DNA from: Rubricoccus sp963708165
Lineage (GTDB): Bacteria; Bacteroidota; Rhodothermia; Rhodothermales; Rubricoccaceae
Length of the DNA stretch: 64,000 nucleotides
Reading direction: 5' to 3'
NCBI GenBank assembly: GCA_963708165.1
Contig: OY970187.1
Coordinates: 62,001-126,000 of the forward strand
In this document: piece by piece, positions 61,681 to 64,000 of the stretch
How positions within the stretch are numbered: position 1 is the first letter of the stretch
How the letters are laid out: each line of letters opens with the position of its first letter
The notes under the pieces: model-generated
Told to the model about the DNA's origin: nothing
Databases searched by the model: none
The model's input: the letters and a program-made list of their open reading frames with translations, nothing else
Translations under genes and position numbers: made by a program

Positions 61681-62975
61681 GGGTTGTAGATCAGGTCTAC
61701 GTCCTCCGCCAAGTCGCGCGCCGTCGCGCCGCTGCGGATGAGCGGCACGAGCACGTTGGCGCGCTGCGCCGCATACTCCGGCGCGACGACCTGCCCGCCG
61801 AGGATGCGGCCTCTGGCGCGATCCACGACCAAGCGCACGTCGATGGGCTGGGAGCCGGGAAAGACGGCCGTGCGCGTTTTGTGGCGGATCTGCACCACCA
61901 GAGGCTCGAAGCCCGCCTCGCGCGCGCTCCCCTCGCGCATCCCGATAGACGCCGCCTCGATGCCGAACGCCTTGACGCCGACCGCGCCCGTAACCCCGCG
62001 GAACACGTCGCCCGCGCCTCTGGCGGCGTTGCGCGCGGCCACGCGCGCCGTGCGGCGGCCGGTCGGCGCCAGAGGCCAATGGATCTTGGGGCCGCCGGTC
62101 ACGCGCGAGACCTCGATAAGGTCGCCGCAGGCCCACACATTGCGCAGATTGGTGCGCATCTGCTCGTCGGTGGCGACGGCGCCGGTCGCCCCCAGCGTGA
62201 CGCCCGCTTCTTCGGCCAGTTCGGTGCGCGGCTCGATACCGATGGCGACGACCACGGCCTGACAGCCGATGATCTCGCCTTTGTTGGTCCGCACGGCTTC
62301 GACGCGTCCGTCGCCCGCACCGAGGATCTCGGTCGGCTTCTCGGCGCGCACCGCCACGCCCGCAGCACGCACTGCCGCGTCCATCTGCCCCGAGGCCTCT
62401 GGCGCGAAGGCGTTGGCGAGCACGCGGCCGTTGGGGTCGAGGATCGTCGCGCGAAGCCCGCGGTCGCGCATGGCTTCGGCGATCTCGACACCGATGTAGC
62501 CGCCGCCGACGACGCAGACGTGCTGCACGGGCTCCGTTTTGAGCCACATTTTGAAGCCTCTGGCGTCGGCAAGGTCGCGGAGGACGAACACACCCCCAGC
62601 GTCTTCGCCGGGCACGCCCAGGCGCTTGGCGCGGGCGCCGGTCGCGAGAATAAAGCGGTCGAAGCGCTCCTCGCGCGTCGCGTTGTACGCGCTCGCGTGG
62701 ACGGTCAGCGTGCCACGGCGCGCGTCCAGCGCCGTCACGCGGTGGTTGACGAACACCTTTAAATCGCGTGAGCGCTCCAGTTCCTCGGGTGTCAGCACGA
62801 TGAGGTCGGGCGTGCCCTCCAGCCGGTCCGCCACGAAGTACGGCATCTCGCACGCACCCACGGAGACGTGCGGCGAGGCCTCGTAGAGCACGACTTCGGC
62901 CTCTGGCGCCTCGCGCTTGGCCTCGGCGGCGGCGGCGGGTCCGGCCGCGAGGCCACCGATAACTGCGATGCGCAT
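61614..62975 (-). CDS. FAD-dependent CoA-disulfide-reductase-like oxidoreductase
   Basis: A 453-aa flavoprotein of the NADH oxidase/CoA-disulfide reductase branch. FAD fold IAVIGGLAAGPAAA; redox Cys in SVGACEMPYF, matching the single active-site Cys of the family; NAD(P) fold VCVVGGGYIGVEIAEAM; FAD-binding WACGDLIEV; C-terminal dimerisation domain. It may reduce CoA disulfide, per- or polysulfides, or oxygen. The last 20 codons are duplicated 590 bp away. Confidence 0.9.
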   Translation of the reverse strand: MRIAVIGGLAAGPAAAAEAKREAPEAEVVLYEASPHVSVGACEMPYFVADRLEGTPDLIVLTPEELERSRDLKVFVNHRVTALDARRGTLTVHASAYNATREERFDRFILATGARAKRLGVPGEDAGGVFVLRDLADARGFKMWLKTEPVQHVCVVGGGYIGVEIAEAMRDRGLRATILDPNGRVLANAFAPEASGQMDAAVRAAGVAVRAEKPTEILGAGDGRVEAVRTNKGEIIGCQAVVVAIGIEPRTELAEEAGVTLGATGAVATDEQMRTNLRNVWACGDLIEVSRVTGGPKIHWPLAPTGRRTARVAARNAARGAGDVFRGVTGAVGVKAFGIEAASIGMREGSAREAGFEPLVVQIRHKTRTAVFPGSQPIDVRLVVDRARGRILGGQVVAPEYAAQRANVLVPLIRSGATARDLAEDVDLIYNPPLAPAVDPLKIAASVALKALR

Positions 62976-63513
62976 GCGTCTTGCTGTGTGGGGCCGGGAA
63001 GCTAGCGCCGGGCGCTGACCGGGGTGTGTCGCGGCCTCTGGGTGGGTTCCGGGTTCCGGGTTCCGGGTGAAGCTGCTTCCCAGTTGCCTCTGGCGCCAGA
63101 GGCGACATGAGGGGCGGTGCTCGGCGGGTAGAACCCCCTGAGAACGCTCGGGCTTGCGCTCTGACCTGCCGCCAGAGGCTGGGCGAGGTACCACGCGCGC
63201 TGATTGCGAGACGGAGGGTCGCGTTCTCTGTCCCCCTCAAGAGCGGGGACAATCCAGATCTCACCTCTGGCGAGGCACCGAGCCACATCAGCCCCGGGAG
63301 GCGACCGCGGTGCGGATTGTCCCCCTTGTTTAGGGGGACAGAGGATGCGACCACAAGAAGCACCCTACGGCTCAGACGCTCGGCACACGCCAGAGGCCGG
63401 ACCAGCGCACAGAGCGGAGCATCCTCGGGGGGTCCCAGCCTGGCACCGGAGCCTCCCGCTATAAAGCTTCTGGCGCCAGCAGCTTCCCGCCACGAAGCCT
63501 CTGGCGCAAGCAC
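62976..63513. other. Intergenic region with repeats
   Basis: No gene seen. It contains a (gggttcc)3 tandem at 63044-63066, a full palindrome at 63086-63103, the MITE-like copy B at 63217-63352, and several decamer halves up to 63510. Confidence 0.6.
63217..63352. repeat. MITE-like element, copy B
   Basis: About 136 bp with terminal inverted repeats GGTCGCGTTCTCTGTCCCCCT and AGGGGGACAGAGGATGCGACC (about 18 of 21 pairing), the same family as 31181-31352. Non-coding; one decamer half lies inside. Confidence 0.7.
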
Positions 63514-64000
63514 TCACACCCGCCCCTCCGCCAACCCATCCACTACCGCGTCGTGCGGCACGCCCTCGGCGTGCTCGTGGCTCGCGGGCTCCAGGTGGCT
63601 CGTGATTTGCACGCGGCTCTGGGGAAACAGCGCCCGCTGCCGCGCCTCCACCGCACTCGCGCGCCGGTGCGCCTCGTCCAACGAGAGGTCGTCGTCGAAG
63701 AGCAGGTGCTGCTCCAGAAACACGCGGTCGTTGACGCGGCGGTGCCGCACGTGATGAAACCCGTCGATCTCGCCAGAGGCCGCGAGCAGTTCGAGCACGC
63801 GCTGCGTTTCGGCCTCGTCGGCGGTGTCCATCAAGCCTCTGGCGGACTCGCGCATGAGCCGAGCCGAGGTCCACAAGATGTTGAGCCCCATGACCAAAGC
63901 CACCAACGGGTCCAGCCACTCGATGCCCGTCAGGAGCACAAGCGCGACGCCGACGAGCACGCCTAGACTCGTCCACATGTCGGTCAAGACGTGATGCCCG
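63514..64000 (-). CDS. Cation diffusion facilitator transporter, 3' part
   Basis: Divalent metal/proton antiporter, incomplete: its start lies beyond the right window edge. Visible are the TM5-type metal site GHHVLTDMWTSLGVLVG (His and Asp ligands), the next helix (IEWLDPLVALVMGLNILW) and the cytoplasmic C-terminal domain (GFHHVRHRRVNDRVFLEQHLLFD, HEHAEGVPHDAVVDGL). The GHHxxxDxWTS form fits Zn/Fe/Mn-type CDF proteins. The stop is at 63514. Confidence 0.9.
   Translation of the reverse strand, partial: GHHVLTDMWTSLGVLVGVALVLLTGIEWLDPLVALVMGLNILWTSARLMRESARGLMDTADEAETQRVLELLAASGEIDGFHHVRHRRVNDRVFLEQHLLFDDDLSLDEAHRRASAVEARQRALFPQSRVQITSHLEPASHEHAEGVPHDAVVDGLAEGRV

Larger units (their letters stand above)
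1..64000. repeat. Highly iterated decamer GCCTCTGGCG and its 18-bp palindrome
   Basis: The decamer and its inverse CGCCAGAGGC recur throughout, inside genes in all frames (read as ASG, PLA, LWR; ARG, PEA, RQR) and between genes. Head-to-head pairs form GCCTCTGGCGCCAGAGGC, seen complete at 1121, 1979, 3349, 15925, 17408, 18909, 20844, 27605, 31131, 31402, 33398, 37975, 40842, 42818, 44508, 56502, 60914, 61592 and 63086 (start positions). Tail-to-tail pairs (GCCAGAGGCCTCTGGC) occur near 9762, 10588, 28822, 29697, 43258 and 50618. At about 70% GC, chance would give about two copies of a 9-mer core in 64 kb; I counted about 6-9 per kb in several stretches. Confidence 0.95.

Noticed and set aside
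1..64000. CRISPR array from the dense short repeats
   Set aside because: The decamers are irregularly spaced, in both orientations and inside conserved genes; no regular repeat-spacer pattern and no cas gene.

Overview
The window is about 64 kb of very GC-rich bacterial DNA from the Bacteroidota side of the tree. The organism is probably a Rhodothermota of the Rubricoccaceae type (Rubrivirga/Rubricoccus); that affiliation is inference, not a database match. The evidence is a TonB-dependent receptor followed by a DUF4249 lipoprotein, a PorV/PorQ-type porin, a GWxTD protein, an AURKAIP1/COX24-type small ribosomal protein and a capsule Wzi protein. Start codons lack Shine-Dalgarno sequences, and several genes have a TAnnTTTG-like -7 promoter box. 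The whole window is saturated with the decamer GCCTCTGGCG and its inverse, often joined head-to-head into an 18-bp palindrome, at roughly 6-9 copies per kb where counted by hand.

Layout. 1-3.3 kb: a two-component pair and a secreted esterase. 3.5-6.9 kb: a chromosomal integron, with an IntI integrase on the + strand, a divergent cassette promoter, an attI junction, and at least two cassettes on the - strand bounded by two related attC hairpins. 7-20.8 kb: rlmN, a GWxTD protein, heme A synthase, a pair of M16 peptidases, WS/DGAT, an SDR39U1 epimerase and an FAD oxidoreductase. 20.9-29 kb: a BON-LysM protein, a lipoprotein, an M2 peptidase, a TonB receptor with its DUF4249 partner, and aroB. 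28.9-37 kb: a YoeB-like toxin-antitoxin pair, GNAT and asd, folD, an MscS channel, nnrD/E, VanZ and two tandem energy transducers. 37-46.8 kb: rpiA, two MacB-type permeases, a single-domain receiver, an inositol phosphatase, lipoprotein-birA-coaX, udk, yaaA, YtxH and the small ribosomal protein. 47-50.5 kb: a lipoprotein, tmRNA and a fused E1 alpha/beta dehydrogenase. 51-58.5 kb: envelope and exopolysaccharide functions (sugar transferase, Wzi, DUF2156, a broken TonB-like gene, VanZ, LprI, PorV/Q). 58.7-64 kb: DinB, rsmB, a zinc protein, a ParE toxin-antitoxin pair inside an 88-bp direct repeat, a CoA-disulfide-reductase-like flavoprotein and a truncated cation efflux gene.

Most genes are housekeeping or envelope genes in short operons with ATGA/GTGA overlaps. 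The most notable systems are the integron, whose cassette zone nearly lacks the genome-wide decamer and so looks imported, and the decamer/palindrome family itself, which resembles DNA-uptake sequences or highly iterated palindromes. Several conserved genes (histidine kinase, response regulator, rlmN, the GWxTD protein, E1, a TonB-like gene) carry single-base frameshifts, which suggests indel errors in the assembly at least in part.
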